64,000 nucleotides of DNA from NCBI RefSeq assembly GCF_900106975.1, contig NZ_FNNU01000002.1, forward strand, positions 434,001-498,000, written 5' to 3'. Position 1 is the first letter of the stretch. Every line of letters begins with the position of its first letter. Shown here piece by piece: positions 29,352 to 37,903 of this stretch. The position numbers and the translations under genes were made by a program. The notes beneath the pieces are model-generated. The model made no database searches, was not told the origin of the DNA, and saw only the letters and a program-made list of their open reading frames with translations. This DNA comes from Pseudomonas kuykendallii. GTDB taxonomy: Bacteria > Pseudomonadota > Gammaproteobacteria > Pseudomonadales > Pseudomonadaceae.

Positions 29352-30827
29352 ATGACCGATCACGTTGCCGACGAATACGTCGTCGCTTCCACTGCCGAAC
29401 AGGCGGTCGACCTGCTCACCGAGCTGCACCAGCGCGCCGCGACCTCGCTGAGCCAGGCGCTCAAGCGCTACCTCAAGGAACGCGCCGAGCCCGATGCCGC
29501 GCAGCGCGCGCTGTTTCGCTACCCGGAACTGCGCCTGACCTACGCCACCCAGGGCGAGGCGGCGTCCACCACGCGCGCCTACGCCAAGGTTCAGGTGCCG
29601 GGCGTGTACCGGGTCACCGTGACCCATCCCGAGGCGTTCCGCGGCTACCTGCTCGACCAGTTACGCCCGCTGATGAGCGACTACACGCTGCGCGTCGAGG
29701 TCGGCTCCAGCGCGCAGAACATCCCCTATCCCTACGTCGTCGAGCAGGGCGACGAGCTGGCCGGCAGCGGGGTGACCGCCGCCGAACTGGCGCGGGTGTT
29801 CCCCAGCACCGACCTGTCCGCCGCCACCGACTCGGTGGCCGACGGCCTCTACGACTGGACCGACACCGAGGCGCTGCCGCTGTCGCTGTTCGACGCCGCG
29901 CGCACCGACTTCTCGCTCAAGCGCATCCAGCACTACACCGGCAGCGACTGGCGCCACGTGCAACCGTGGATTCTGCTGACCAACTATCACCGCTACGTCG
30001 ACCAGTTCATCCGCCACGGTCTCGAGCAACTGCGCGACGATCCGCGCTTCGTGCGCATGGTGCTGCCGGGCAACGTGATCATCGAACGCGGCACGCCCGA
30101 GGAGGACGCCCAGGCGGTGGCCGACGCGGTGGTCTGGCACCGCTACCAGATGCCGGCCTACCACCTGATCGCCAGCGACGGCCACGGCGTGACCCTGGTG
30201 AACATCGGGGTCGGCCCCTCCAACGCGAAGAACATCACCGACCACCTCGCCGTGTTGCGCCCGCACTGCTGGCTGATGATCGGCCACTGCGGCGGCCTGC
30301 GGCAGTCGCAGACCATCGGCGACTACGTGCTGGCGCATGCCTACATGCGCCGCGACGGCATCCTCGACCGCGTGGTGCCGCCGCACATCCCGATCCCGGC
30401 GCTGGCCGAGGTGCAGCAGGCGCTGCAGGAGGCCGCGGCGCAAGTCACCGGCGACAAGGGCGAAGCGCTCAAGCGACGCCTGCGCACCGGCACCGTGCTG
30501 ACCTACGACGACCGCAACTGGGAGCTGCACTGGGCCCACGAGCGGGCGCTGATCAACCTCTCGCGGGCGGTGGCGGTGGACATGGAAAGCGGCACCATCG
30601 CCGCCCAGGGCTACCGGCTGCGGGTGCCCTACGGCACGCTGCTGTGCGTCTCCGACAAGCCGCTGCACAGCGAGATCAAGCTGCCCGGCGCGGCCGGCGC
30701 GTTCTACGAACGCGCGGTCAGCCAGCACCTGAAGATCGGCATCGCCGCGCTCGACCTGCTGCGCAGCCAGCTCGACTCGCTGCACTCGCGCAAACTGCGC
30801 AGCTTCGACGAGCCGCCGTTCCGCTGA
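29352..30827 (+). CDS. amn: AMP nucleosidase
   Basis: Amn hydrolyses AMP to adenine and ribose 5-phosphate. The 491-residue length matches the family: an N-terminal AMP nucleosidase-specific domain (about 1-180) and a C-terminal nucleoside-phosphorylase-like catalytic domain. Landmarks are IGVGPSNAKNITDHLAVLRPHCWLMIGHCGGLR, TYDDRNWELHWAHERALINLSRAVAVDMESGTIAAQG and LCVSDKPLHSEIKLPG. Start ATG 29352 is preceded by AAGGAACCCCGC. The gene follows the MocR regulator by 99 bases. Confidence 0.96.
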   Translation: MTDHVADEYVVASTAEQAVDLLTELHQRAATSLSQALKRYLKERAEPDAAQRALFRYPELRLTYATQGEAASTTRAYAKVQVPGVYRVTVTHPEAFRGYLLDQLRPLMSDYTLRVEVGSSAQNIPYPYVVEQGDELAGSGVTAAELARVFPSTDLSAATDSVADGLYDWTDTEALPLSLFDAARTDFSLKRIQHYTGSDWRHVQPWILLTNYHRYVDQFIRHGLEQLRDDPRFVRMVLPGNVIIERGTPEEDAQAVADAVVWHRYQMPAYHLIASDGHGVTLVNIGVGPSNAKNITDHLAVLRPHCWLMIGHCGGLRQSQTIGDYVLAHAYMRRDGILDRVVPPHIPIPALAEVQQALQEAAAQVTGDKGEALKRRLRTGTVLTYDDRNWELHWAHERALINLSRAVAVDMESGTIAAQGYRLRVPYGTLLCVSDKPLHSEIKLPGAAGAFYERAVSQHLKIGIAALDLLRSQLDSLHSRKLRSFDEPPFR

Positions 30828-30849
30828 GCGGAGTTCGGCGAGACCCCAT

Positions 30850-31052
30850 CCGGTGGGTTACGGCGCGACCCATCGCGGATGTCCGCAGCCGCACCGTGCG
30901 CCTAACCCACCCTACGAAATCGGTTCCAGCCCGACCGTAGGGTGGGCTTCAGCCCACCGAGCGGCGTTCGGCGAGACTGCGTCCGGTGGGTTACGGCGCG
31001 GGGCATCGCGGATGTCCGCAGCCGCACAGCGCGCCTCACCCACCCTGCGAAA
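30850..31052. repeat. Family A repeats, two 70-bp copies with a spacer element
   Basis: Copies at 30850-30919 and 30983-31052 both start CCGGTGGGTTACGGCGCG and end near CACCCT(A/G)CGAAA, differing at only a few positions. Between them is a GTAGGGTGGGCTTCAGCCC element (30937-30958). Each copy has complementary ends (GGTGGGTTA ... TAACCCACC), so each can fold on itself. They fill the 235-base gap between amn and the GNAT gene. Confidence 0.85.
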
Positions 31053-31062
31053 CTGAGTCGCC

Positions 31063-31524
31063 TCAGCGTGCGGGGCGAACCGGCGCGTCGAGGCGCAGAT
31101 GCAGGATCGGGAAGGGCCGCCCGCCGCCGTCCAGCGGCGAACGGCCTGCGACGACGAACCCCTGGCTCAGGTAGAACCCCAGCGCGCGGGGGTTCTGTTC
31201 GTTGACGTCGACCTCGGTCGCGCCCAGGCGTTCGATGGCGTCGCGCAGCAATGCCGTGCCGATGCCATGGCCGTGCACACGCGGGTCGACGAAAAGCATC
31301 TCCACCTTGCCCTCGGCATAACCGAGAAAACCGGCGACTCGGCCATCCGCGGCACGGATGCAGCTCAAGCGCAGCTGCGGGAAGTACTGCCCGATCAACA
31401 GCGGCTTGAGCAACTGGATGTCGGCCTCGTCGAGAAAGTCATGGGTGGCGCGCACCGCGGCCTCCCAGACCTCGAGCATGTGCGGGAAGTCGTCGGCGGC
31501 GGGCGTTTCGATCGGGTTCGGCAT
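31063..31524 (-). CDS. GNAT-family N-acetyltransferase
   Basis: A 153-residue acetyl-CoA-dependent acetyltransferase. The acetyl-CoA loop is VHGHGIGTALLRDAI (R/QxxGxG type) with the preceding beta strand KVEMLFVDPRV, and LGFYLSQGFVVAGRSPLD forms motif B. The substrate is not predictable; it resembles YjaB-type proteins. The start MPNPIETPAADDF at 31524 was preferred to the upstream ATG at 31563. It is 60 bases downstream of the ahr-like gene on the same strand. Confidence 0.85.
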   Translation of the reverse strand: MPNPIETPAADDFPHMLEVWEAAVRATHDFLDEADIQLLKPLLIGQYFPQLRLSCIRAADGRVAGFLGYAEGKVEMLFVDPRVHGHGIGTALLRDAIERLGATEVDVNEQNPRALGFYLSQGFVVAGRSPLDGGGRPFPILHLRLDAPVRPAR

Positions 31525-31584
31525 GGCGTGCAACGCAGGGTGGAAAACAAGGGGGCGGATCATGCCGCGGTCCGCCTCCTTCTG

Positions 31585-32619
31585 TCATTTGCTGGCGTCG
31601 AGCACCACGCGGTAGCGCGCCTTGCCGGCGCGCAGGTGGTCGATGGCGGCGTTCACCTGGCTCATCGGGAAGTGCTCGACCTGCGGCACGATGCCGTGGC
31701 GGGCGCAGAATTCCAGCATGCTGGCCATGGTCGCCGGCGACCCGACCGGCGAGCCGGAAAGGCTCTTCTGCTGCGGGATCAGGCTGAACACGTGTACCGG
31801 GATGGCGCTGGGCACGATGCCGACGAAGTGCAGGCGACCCTTGGCGTTGAGCGTACCGAGCAGGGCGTTCCAATCCAGGTCGGCGCTGGCGGTGACCAGC
31901 AGGAAGTCCAGGCTGCCCGCGATCGCCTTCATCGCCTGGCTGTCGGTGGAGGCCACCACCTTGTGCGCGCCCAGGCGCTGCGCTTCTTCCTGCTTGCTCA
32001 GCGACGAGGTGAACGCCGTGACTTCGCAGCCCCAGGCGTTGAGGAAGCGCAGCGCCAGGTGGCCGAGGCCGCCGATGCCGACCACGCCGACGCGGTCGGT
32101 GGGCTTCACGCCGAACTCCAGCAGCGGGCTGAAGACCGTGGAGCCGGCGCAGAACAGCGGGCCGGCGAGGCTCGGGTCGAGACTGTCGGGCAGGGCGATG
32201 GCCCAGGCCCAGTGCGCACGCACCCGGTCGGCGAAGCCGCCGTTGCTGCCGACGATGGTCGGTTTCACCGTGCGGCAGAGCTGGTGCGAGCCCTCCATGC
32301 ACGAGCTGCAGTGCATGCAGCTGCCCTTGTACCAGCCGATGCCGACGCGCTGGCCGAGCTTCAAGCCGCGGGTCTGCTCGCCGAGACGGACGACGGTGCC
32401 GACCACTTCGTGTCCGGGCACGAACGGATAGCGCGCGTTGCCCCACTCGTTGTCGATCATCGACTGGTCGGAATGGCAGATGCCGCAGTATTCCACGGCG
32501 ACTTCGACGTCCTCGGCGCCCAGCGGGCCGGGGCTGAATTCATGGCGTTGCAGCGGCTCGCCGGCGGCCATCGCGGCCCAGCCGGTGAAGGTGTCGAGTA
32601 CGGATTCGGAAGTGCTCAT
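31585..32619 (-). CDS. ahr: NADPH-dependent aldehyde reductase, Ahr-like
   Basis: A 344-residue zinc-dependent medium-chain dehydrogenase. Catalytic zinc ligands are C45 and H70-E71 (YCGICHSD, PGHEVVG); the structural zinc cluster is C101, C104, C107, C115 (GSCMHCSSCMEGSHQLC); the nucleotide loop is GIGGLGH, followed by TSSLSK, whose Ser residues favour NADPH. DVEVAVEYCGICHSDQSMIDNEWG and GKARYRVVLDASK match E. coli Ahr (YjgB), a broad aldehyde reductase. A long open frame extends upstream to 33534 over rluE and is not coding. Divergent from rluE with a 138-base gap. Confidence 0.93.
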   Translation of the reverse strand: MSTSESVLDTFTGWAAMAAGEPLQRHEFSPGPLGAEDVEVAVEYCGICHSDQSMIDNEWGNARYPFVPGHEVVGTVVRLGEQTRGLKLGQRVGIGWYKGSCMHCSSCMEGSHQLCRTVKPTIVGSNGGFADRVRAHWAWAIALPDSLDPSLAGPLFCAGSTVFSPLLEFGVKPTDRVGVVGIGGLGHLALRFLNAWGCEVTAFTSSLSKQEEAQRLGAHKVVASTDSQAMKAIAGSLDFLLVTASADLDWNALLGTLNAKGRLHFVGIVPSAIPVHVFSLIPQQKSLSGSPVGSPATMASMLEFCARHGIVPQVEHFPMSQVNAAIDHLRAGKARYRVVLDASK

Positions 32620-32757
32620 GCCAGGACCTCGCGGTGGATTGGAACGTCCGGGGGAGCATAGCCGGCCGCCGGCAGGACGGGGCAGCACAATAAGCGGCGG
32701 CAATGGTCGGGGCGTGCCTCGGTTACACTGCGCGTCCCTTAGCCCCCTGGAATGTGC

Positions 32758-33375
32758 ATGCCTCGCGCGCCCCGCCCGCCCCAATCGCGCTCGAATCCCC
32801 GACGGGTGGCCAAGGCGCCGCCCGCCGAGCCGCGCCTGATCCTGCTGAACAAGCCGTTCGACGTGCTCACCCAGTTCCAGGACGAAGCCGGCCGCGCGAC
32901 CCTGAAGGATTTCGTCCAGGTGCCCGGCGTGTACCCGGCCGGTCGCCTGGATCGTGACAGCGAAGGCCTGCTGCTGCTGACCAACGACGGCCGCCTGCAG
33001 GCGCGCATCGCCGATCCGCGGCACAAGCTGGCGAAGACCTACTGGGTGCAGGTGGAGGGCGAGCCGGGCGAGGAGCAGCTGCAGCGTCTGCGCGACGGCG
33101 TTGCGCTGAACGATGGTCCCACGCTGCCGGCCGAGGCGCGGCGCCTCGACGAGCCGACGCTGTGGGAGCGCCATCCGCCGGTACGTTTTCGCAAGAGTGT
33201 GCCCACCGCCTGGCTCGAACTGGTGATCCGCGAGGGGCGCAATCGCCAGGTCCGGCGGATGACCGCGGCGGTCGGCCTGCCGACCCTCAGGCTGGTGCGC
33301 GTGCGGATCGGCGAGTGGACGCTGGACGGGCTGCAGCCCGGCGAGTGGAAAGATTTGCCGCTGCCGAAGGCCTGA
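32758..33375 (+). CDS. rluE: Ribosomal large subunit pseudouridine synthase E
   Basis: A 205-residue RsuA/RluB-type pseudouridine synthase; RluE modifies U2457 of 23S rRNA in E. coli. Catalytic D65 lies in [28 protein letters not shown] and [29 protein letters not shown] complete the signatures. There is no N-terminal S4 domain, as in RluE. A basic Pro/Arg-rich leader precedes the domain. ATG 32758 has GGA six bases upstream; 32752 is an in-frame alternative. Confidence 0.95.
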   Translation: MPRAPRPPQSRSNPRRVAKAPPAEPRLILLNKPFDVLTQFQDEAGRATLKDFVQVPGVYPAGRLDRDSEGLLLLTNDGRLQARIADPRHKLAKTYWVQVEGEPGEEQLQRLRDGVALNDGPTLPAEARRLDEPTLWERHPPVRFRKSVPTAWLELVIREGRNRQVRRMTAAVGLPTLRLVRVRIGEWTLDGLQPGEWKDLPLPKA

Positions 33376-33385
33376 GCGTGCCGGC

Positions 33386-33557
33386 GGTGCGCGCGGGGCG
33401 CACCCTATGTGAGGCCTGGCGAACCGACGTAGGGTGCGCCATGCGCACCAAGGGCCAGAACGCTCCGTCGAGGCCACGACCCTCGGAGCGCACCCGGGCA
33501 AGCCGCCCACGGATAGCGAAACGCACACGCACAACTGTAGGGTGCGCCATGCGCACC
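33386..33557. repeat. Family B repeats (TAGGGTGCGCC)
   Basis: Two identical copies TAGGGTGCGCCATGCGCACC at 33430-33449 and 33538-33557, and an inverse version GGTGCGCGCGGGGCGCACCC at 33386-33407, fill the 187-base gap between rluE and the convergent DUF2788 gene. Each is a short palindrome around GGTGCGC/GCGCACC. A related copy lies at 44484-44504. The rest of the gap shows no gene. Confidence 0.8.
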
Positions 33558-33562
33558 GGGGG

Positions 33563-33769
33563 CTAGAAGCCGCCTTCGAGACCGGCGACCACCAGCGATT
33601 TGATCAGGAATCCGGCGACGCCCAGGCCCAGGGCGAGGAACAGGATCATGGTGCCGAAACGTCCAGCCTTGGACTTCTTAGCCAGGTCCCAGACGATGAA
33701 GGCCATGAATGCGATCAGCGCCGTGACCAGGCTGTACATCATTATTTCTTCGAACAGTTCGGGTTGCAT
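33563..33769 (-). CDS. DUF2788 small membrane protein
   Basis: A 68-residue protein with two membrane helices (about 9-28 and 40-61) separated by a basic loop WDLAKKSKAGRFGT, the conserved centre of the DUF2788 family. Function unknown. The start MQPELFEEIMMYS at 33769 has a GGAGAT ribosome site about 7 bases upstream on the minus strand. It lies between rluE and the Lrp gene, as I recall for P. aeruginosa. Confidence 0.85.
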   Translation of the reverse strand: MQPELFEEIMMYSLVTALIAFMAFIVWDLAKKSKAGRFGTMILFLALGLGVAGFLIKSLVVAGLEGGF

Positions 33770-33902
33770 CGGGATCTCCGGGAGGTGTGCCTCGCCCGCG
33801 CCCGGCAGGCGCGGCGCCTGGCGCGCGGCCGGCGCAACGCGTCAAGGACCACACCGGCACGGCGAAGCGCGGCGATTATACGGCAAGCCCGCGGTCATCG
33901 GC

Positions 33903-34382
33903 TCAGCCGCGCAGATGGCCCAGCGGCAGCTCGGTGCTGCCGAGCACCTGATCGAGCACGAAGGCGGAGCGCACGCTGGTGACGCCTTCGATGCGGGTGA
34001 GCTGCCCGAGCAGGAATTTCTGGTAGTGCTCCATGTCCTGCACCACCACCTTGAGCTGGTAGTCGGCGTCCATCCCGGTGACCAGGCTGCATTCGAGCAC
34101 CTCCGGGCACTTGCGGATGATGTCCTGGAAATGCTCGAAGCGCTCCGGCGTGTGCCGGTCCATGCCGACCTGCACGTAGGCGGTCAGCGTCAGGCCGAGC
34201 TTCTTGCGATCCAGCAGTGCCACTTGGCGGCTGATGTAGCCGTCGTCCTCCAGTTGCTTGACGCGCCTCGAACAGGGCGACGGCGACAGGCCGATGCGCT
34301 CGGCCAGCTCCTGATTGGAGATGCGCGCGTCGCGCTGCAATTCGGCGAGGATGCGCAGGTCGTAGCGGTCCAGCTTGTCCAT
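33903..34382 (-). CDS. Lrp/AsnC-family transcriptional regulator
   Basis: A 159-residue feast/famine regulator: N-terminal HTH (DKLDRYDLRILAELQRDARISNQELAERIGLSPSPCSRRVKQLEDDGYI, in residues 2-52) and C-terminal RAM/AsnC ligand domain (about 65-142; ECSLVTGMDADYQLKVVVQDMEHYQKFL). The GMDADY segment is the usual amino-acid effector loop. Target unknown; the 347-base region upstream should carry its own promoter. Confidence 0.94.
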   Translation of the reverse strand: MDKLDRYDLRILAELQRDARISNQELAERIGLSPSPCSRRVKQLEDDGYISRQVALLDRKKLGLTLTAYVQVGMDRHTPERFEHFQDIIRKCPEVLECSLVTGMDADYQLKVVVQDMEHYQKFLLGQLTRIEGVTSVRSAFVLDQVLGSTELPLGHLRG

Positions 34383-34662
34383 TTTTCTTGGGCTCTTAGG
34401 TTTTATTGCTGGCGATCATGCATGTGCGAGCTTTGATTGCGCAAGTAGTGGCGAAATGGGCAATTTTAGCAATCACCTGTCGCCGCCGCGGGCGTACGCT
34501 TTACCTCAGTTTCAAGGCCCGGACGAAATGTCCATCCGGCCCGCTCAATCAGGCGGGTTGGCGCCGACGGTCCCACCGGGCCGCTCTGGCACCCGGGTCC
34601 GCACTGCCCAACCAGGCGGGCGACGAAAGCGGCGATATCCTCGCCAGTACCGGACGCGCAGT
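34383..34662. other. Non-coding region upstream of the Lrp gene
   Basis: No convincing ORF is present. The segment near 34515-34545 (CCCGGACGAAATGTCCATCCGG) and GCCCGCTCAATCAGGCGGG can each fold into short stem-loops on the plus strand. It ends at a strong bidirectional hairpin. It must hold the Lrp promoter; a plus-strand small RNA ending at that hairpin is possible but unsupported by anything but structure. Confidence 0.3.
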
Positions 34663-34696
34663 AAAAGGGGGAAGACCGGACGGTCTTCCCCCTTTT
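34663..34696 (-). terminator. Strong intrinsic terminator after the Rieske-AIF gene
   Basis: A 15-bp perfect stem (AAAAGGGGGAAGACC at 34663-34677 and GGTCTTCCCCCTTTT at 34682-34696) with a GGAC loop, bounded by A/T tracts on both sides. It lies 33 bases past the stop of the minus-strand Rieske-AIF gene, where it ends that transcript, and is symmetric so it could also stop plus-strand transcripts. Confidence 0.85.
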
Positions 34697-34729
34697 GTTT
34701 GGGCGGCGTTCGGGACGAAACCTTCGCCC

Positions 34730-36262
34730 TCAGTCCGGATTCGCGCGAATCAGCCGCAGCGCCTCGTCCACGCCGAGCGGCTGGCGCATGCGTTCGGCCA
34801 GCAGGGCCATGGCCCGTTGGCGCTCGCAGCCGACGGCAGCGGCAACCCAGTCGCCCTGGCGCAGCAGGGCGATGAACTCGAAGCGTTCCGGTTCCCCCTC
34901 GTAGACCACTTCATCCCAGCGCTCGGCATGGCCGAGGTAATCGATGCGCTTGCCGAAGTGGAAGGTCCAGAAGAACGGCACGTCGCGGTAGCGCACGTCG
35001 CCCCCGAGCATGTTCTGCGCGGCGATGCGCGCGTGCTGCTGCGCCAGGCGCCAGTGCTCGATGCGCGTCGGCTCGCCTGCGTAGGGGAAGCGCGCGATGT
35101 CGCCGGCCGCCCACAGCCCGTCGGCGGCGCGCATGCCGGCGTCGACCGGCAGTGCGCCATCCTCGTCGAGCAGGGCATCATCGAGCATCGCGGTGACCGG
35201 GCTGACGCCCACGCCGAGCAGCACCAGCTCGGCCGGCAGCTGTTCGCCGTTGTCCAGCAGCACGCCGTGCACCCGCTCGTCGCCGTCGAAGCGCAGCACC
35301 TTGGCGCCGCGGTGGAAGATCACCCCGTTGTCCTCGTGCAACTGGCCGATGGCCGCGCCGATGCGTTCGCCGAACGCGCTGGCGAAGGACACCCGATGGC
35401 GCGCGATGACGCTTACCACCAGGCCGCGCTGGCGCAATGCCGACGCGGCTTCCAGGCCGATGAAACTGTCGCCGACGATCACCGCGCGGGTGCCCGGCCG
35501 CGCCGCCTGCAGGATGGCCTCGGCGTCCTCGCGCGAGCGCAGCAGGAGCACGTTGTCCAGGGTTGCGCCCGGCAGCGGCAGGCGTTGCGGCTCGCCGCCG
35601 GTGGCCAACAGCGCGGCGTCGTAGTCGAAGTGGCGGCCATCGAGCAGGCTGGCGCGGCGCGCCACGGCGTCCAGCTGCACGACTTCACCGTGGATGCGCT
35701 GGATGTCCTGTTCGGCGAAGAACGTCTCGTCGCGCAGCGCCGGCACCTCGGCGGGCGGCACCTCGCCGGAGAGGACGAATTTGCTCAGCGCGGTGCGGTC
35801 GTAGCCGGGTCGCCGTTCCCGGTCGATCAGCAAGAGTTCGCCGGCGAAACCCTTCTCGCGCAGTGCCGCGGCAGCGGCGGTGCCGGCCGCCCCGGCGCCG
35901 ATGATGATGAAGCGGCGTGCGTCCTCGGCGGGTTCGGCCGACGTTTCCGCCAGCGCCTGGCTGCCGACGCGCACCTCCCCGTCGACCACCTCTACCGGAT
36001 AGCGCTTCAGGCCATCGAGGGCCGGCGGCTCGCAGAGGCTGCCGTCGGCCACGGCGAAGGCCGCCTTGTGCCAGGGGCAGGTCAGCCGGCCGTTGCACAC
36101 CGCGCCCTGGTCCAGCGGCGCGCCGGCATGCGGGCACTCGGCCTGGTAGGCGTGCACCGTCTCGCCGGTGCGCAGCAGGAGGACCTTGGTTTCGCCGATT
36201 TCGACGCGTGTGCCTCGGTCCTCGCGCAGGTCGGCGAGGCGGGCGACGGGATGGAGCGACAT
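34730..36262 (-). CDS. Rieske-domain AIF-like FAD oxidoreductase
   Basis: A 510-residue fusion. The N-terminal Rieske [2Fe-2S] domain (about 5-105) has ligands C43/H45 (CPHAG) and C62/H65 (CPWH). The rest is a pyridine-nucleotide-disulfide reductase of the ferredoxin reductase/AIF type: FAD dinucleotide motif IIGAGAAGTAA (about 120-130), NAD motif VIVGDSFIGLEAAS, and FAD-binding LWAAGDIARFP. The layout matches AIFL/AIFM3-type proteins, which may pass electrons to an unknown partner. Start MSLHPVARLADL at 36262. It is a single gene with its own terminator; fieF follows upstream on the same strand 66 bases away. Confidence 0.88.
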   Translation of the reverse strand: MSLHPVARLADLREDRGTRVEIGETKVLLLRTGETVHAYQAECPHAGAPLDQGAVCNGRLTCPWHKAAFAVADGSLCEPPALDGLKRYPVEVVDGEVRVGSQALAETSAEPAEDARRFIIIGAGAAGTAAAAALREKGFAGELLLIDRERRPGYDRTALSKFVLSGEVPPAEVPALRDETFFAEQDIQRIHGEVVQLDAVARRASLLDGRHFDYDAALLATGGEPQRLPLPGATLDNVLLLRSREDAEAILQAARPGTRAVIVGDSFIGLEAASALRQRGLVVSVIARHRVSFASAFGERIGAAIGQLHEDNGVIFHRGAKVLRFDGDERVHGVLLDNGEQLPAELVLLGVGVSPVTAMLDDALLDEDGALPVDAGMRAADGLWAAGDIARFPYAGEPTRIEHWRLAQQHARIAAQNMLGGDVRYRDVPFFWTFHFGKRIDYLGHAERWDEVVYEGEPERFEFIALLRQGDWVAAAVGCERQRAMALLAERMRQPLGVDEALRLIRANPD

Positions 36263-36328
36263 GGGCTTCCCCTCAGCGGGCGTTCTCATCAGGTATGCCT
36301 GTTTGGAGTCCGCCCGCGTCGGAGGGGT

Positions 36329-37222
36329 TCAGTGCCGCCGGTAGCGCGCGGCGTTCGGCGGGTCGGCGTGAACCAGCACCTCGGCGCGCGGAAACTCCTG
36401 ACGGATCGCCGCTTCGGCCTGGTCGCAGAGCGCATGGCCTTCGTCCAGCGACAGCCCACCGGGCAGCTCCAGGTGCAACTGGACGAACCAGTGGGTGCCG
36501 GACATCCGCGTGCGCAGGTCGTGGGTGCCGAGCACGCCGGGCACCGCGCAGGCCAGGTCGTGCATGCGCTGGCTGATCTCGACCGGCAGTTCCTCGTCCA
36601 TCAGCACCGAACAGGCGCCGCGGATGATGCTCGTGGCGCTGTAGAGGATGTACGCGGCGATGCCCAGCCCGAACAGCGCATCTGCCCGGTGCAGGCCGGC
36701 CTGGGCAAGTAGCAGCGCGGCGAGGATGCTGCCGTTGAGCAGCAGGTCGGAACGGTAGTGCAGGGCGTCCGCGGTGATCGCGGTGGAGCCGGTGACCTCC
36801 ACCACGTGCCGCTGGAAGCGCAGCAGGGCGAGCGTCGCCAGCAGCGACACGACGATCACCGCCAGCCCCGCCCCGGTGGCTTCCAACGGATGGGGATCGG
36901 CGAGGCGCTGGACGCCCTGATAGCCGACGAAGACCGCGCTGGCGCCGATGAACACGCCCTGGCCGAGCCCGGCCAGCGCCTCGGCCTTGCCGTGGCCGTA
37001 GCGGTGGTTGTCGTCCGCCGGACGCAGCGCATAGGCGACGGCGAGCAGGTTCAGCAGCGAGGCGGCGCCGTCGAGCAGCGAGTCGGTGAGCCCGGCGAGC
37101 AGGCTCACCGAACCGCTGAACCACCAGGCGACGGCCTTGGCGAGGGCCAGCGACAGCGCCACGGCGAGCGCGGCGCGGGTCGCCAGTCGCATCAGCCGGG
37201 CATGCTGGGGGTCGATGATCAT
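36329..37222 (-). CDS. fieF: Cation-efflux (CDF) transporter, FieF-type
   Basis: A 297-residue proton-driven divalent metal exporter (Zn/Fe/Cd). Six membrane helices occupy about residues 14-205; metal-site residues are in LTDSLLDGAAS (D45/D49 type) and ADALHYRSDLLLNG (HxxxD). The C-terminal cytosolic ferredoxin-like domain (about 210-290) includes TRMSGTHWFVQLHLELPGGLSLDEGHALCDQAE. RYGHGKAEALAGL is the family loop between helices. It lies between the Rieske flavoprotein and a lipoprotein gene, all minus strand. Confidence 0.93.
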   Translation of the reverse strand: MIIDPQHARLMRLATRAALAVALSLALAKAVAWWFSGSVSLLAGLTDSLLDGAASLLNLLAVAYALRPADDNHRYGHGKAEALAGLGQGVFIGASAVFVGYQGVQRLADPHPLEATGAGLAVIVVSLLATLALLRFQRHVVEVTGSTAITADALHYRSDLLLNGSILAALLLAQAGLHRADALFGLGIAAYILYSATSIIRGACSVLMDEELPVEISQRMHDLACAVPGVLGTHDLRTRMSGTHWFVQLHLELPGGLSLDEGHALCDQAEAAIRQEFPRAEVLVHADPPNAARYRRH

Positions 37223-37274
37223 CGGCGTTCGATCGGTGAAGGGGCGACCCGCCGCAGCGGGGCTCGCAGGCGCA

Positions 37275-37694
37275 TCACGCGGCCGGGCGCAGGCCGTAGG
37301 CGGCCAGTTGTTCGAGGCTGCCGCTGTGCTGGATCAGGCGCGGGTCGTCGAGCGGCAGAGTGCGGCCGGTTTCGCGGGCGATGATCGCCTTGAGCTTCTG
37401 CTTGTCGACGCTGCCGTCGGCGCTGATCGCGTCCTGCAGTTTTTCCGGCGCCACCGAGTAGTGCTCGTTCGGTGCCAGGTAGATCGCGCCGGTGGCGAAG
37501 TCGATGCCGAAGGCGATCAGCCCGGGGATCACGTAGAAGAGAATGCCGACGGCGTCGAGCGCGGCGACCAGTGGATCGATCCGGCCTTCGATCTGGCCAC
37601 GGCGGTCGGGGAAGAACAGGGTGCCGCAGGCGCTGAGCTGGGTGAGCAGGGTAACGGCGAGAGCGCCGCCGATGATGCGGTTACGCATGAGCAT
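37275..37694 (-). CDS. Small lipoprotein, YceK/YidQ-like
   Basis: A 139-residue protein with a lipoprotein signal: lipobox LSAC followed by GTLFFPDRRGQ. The middle has a hydrophobic segment (AVGILFYVIPGLIAFGIDFATGAIYL) that resembles the YceK/YidQ (DUF1375) pattern, though this assignment is tentative. The C-terminal half is helical and polar. Start ATG 37694 has GGAGG six bases upstream; ATG 37688 is two codons later. Function unknown, probably periplasm-facing outer or inner membrane. Confidence 0.8.
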   Translation of the reverse strand: MLMRNRIIGGALAVTLLTQLSACGTLFFPDRRGQIEGRIDPLVAALDAVGILFYVIPGLIAFGIDFATGAIYLAPNEHYSVAPEKLQDAISADGSVDKQKLKAIIARETGRTLPLDDPRLIQHSGSLEQLAAYGLRPAA

Positions 37695-37903
37695 GAAGGA
37701 CCTCCAGGGAAAGCAGTGCGCCACTATATCAAGCGCCGGGGGGCGTTTTCCGCAGGCCGTACAAAGGTTTTTCTGCAACCTGTGTCGCCCCCTGTGAGAC
37801 CGCGTCGGCGCGCCGGCGTTTCTTCGCCGGTGGACGAACCCACGGCCGCGCCGCTTACCCGCGCGGCGCGCTTATAATCCGCTCCCCCCGTTCCGGAGCC
37901 GCC

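Noticed and set aside
31585-33534. Long upstream extension of the ahr-like gene
   Set aside because: It covers rluE in antisense; the dehydrogenase fold starts at 32619.
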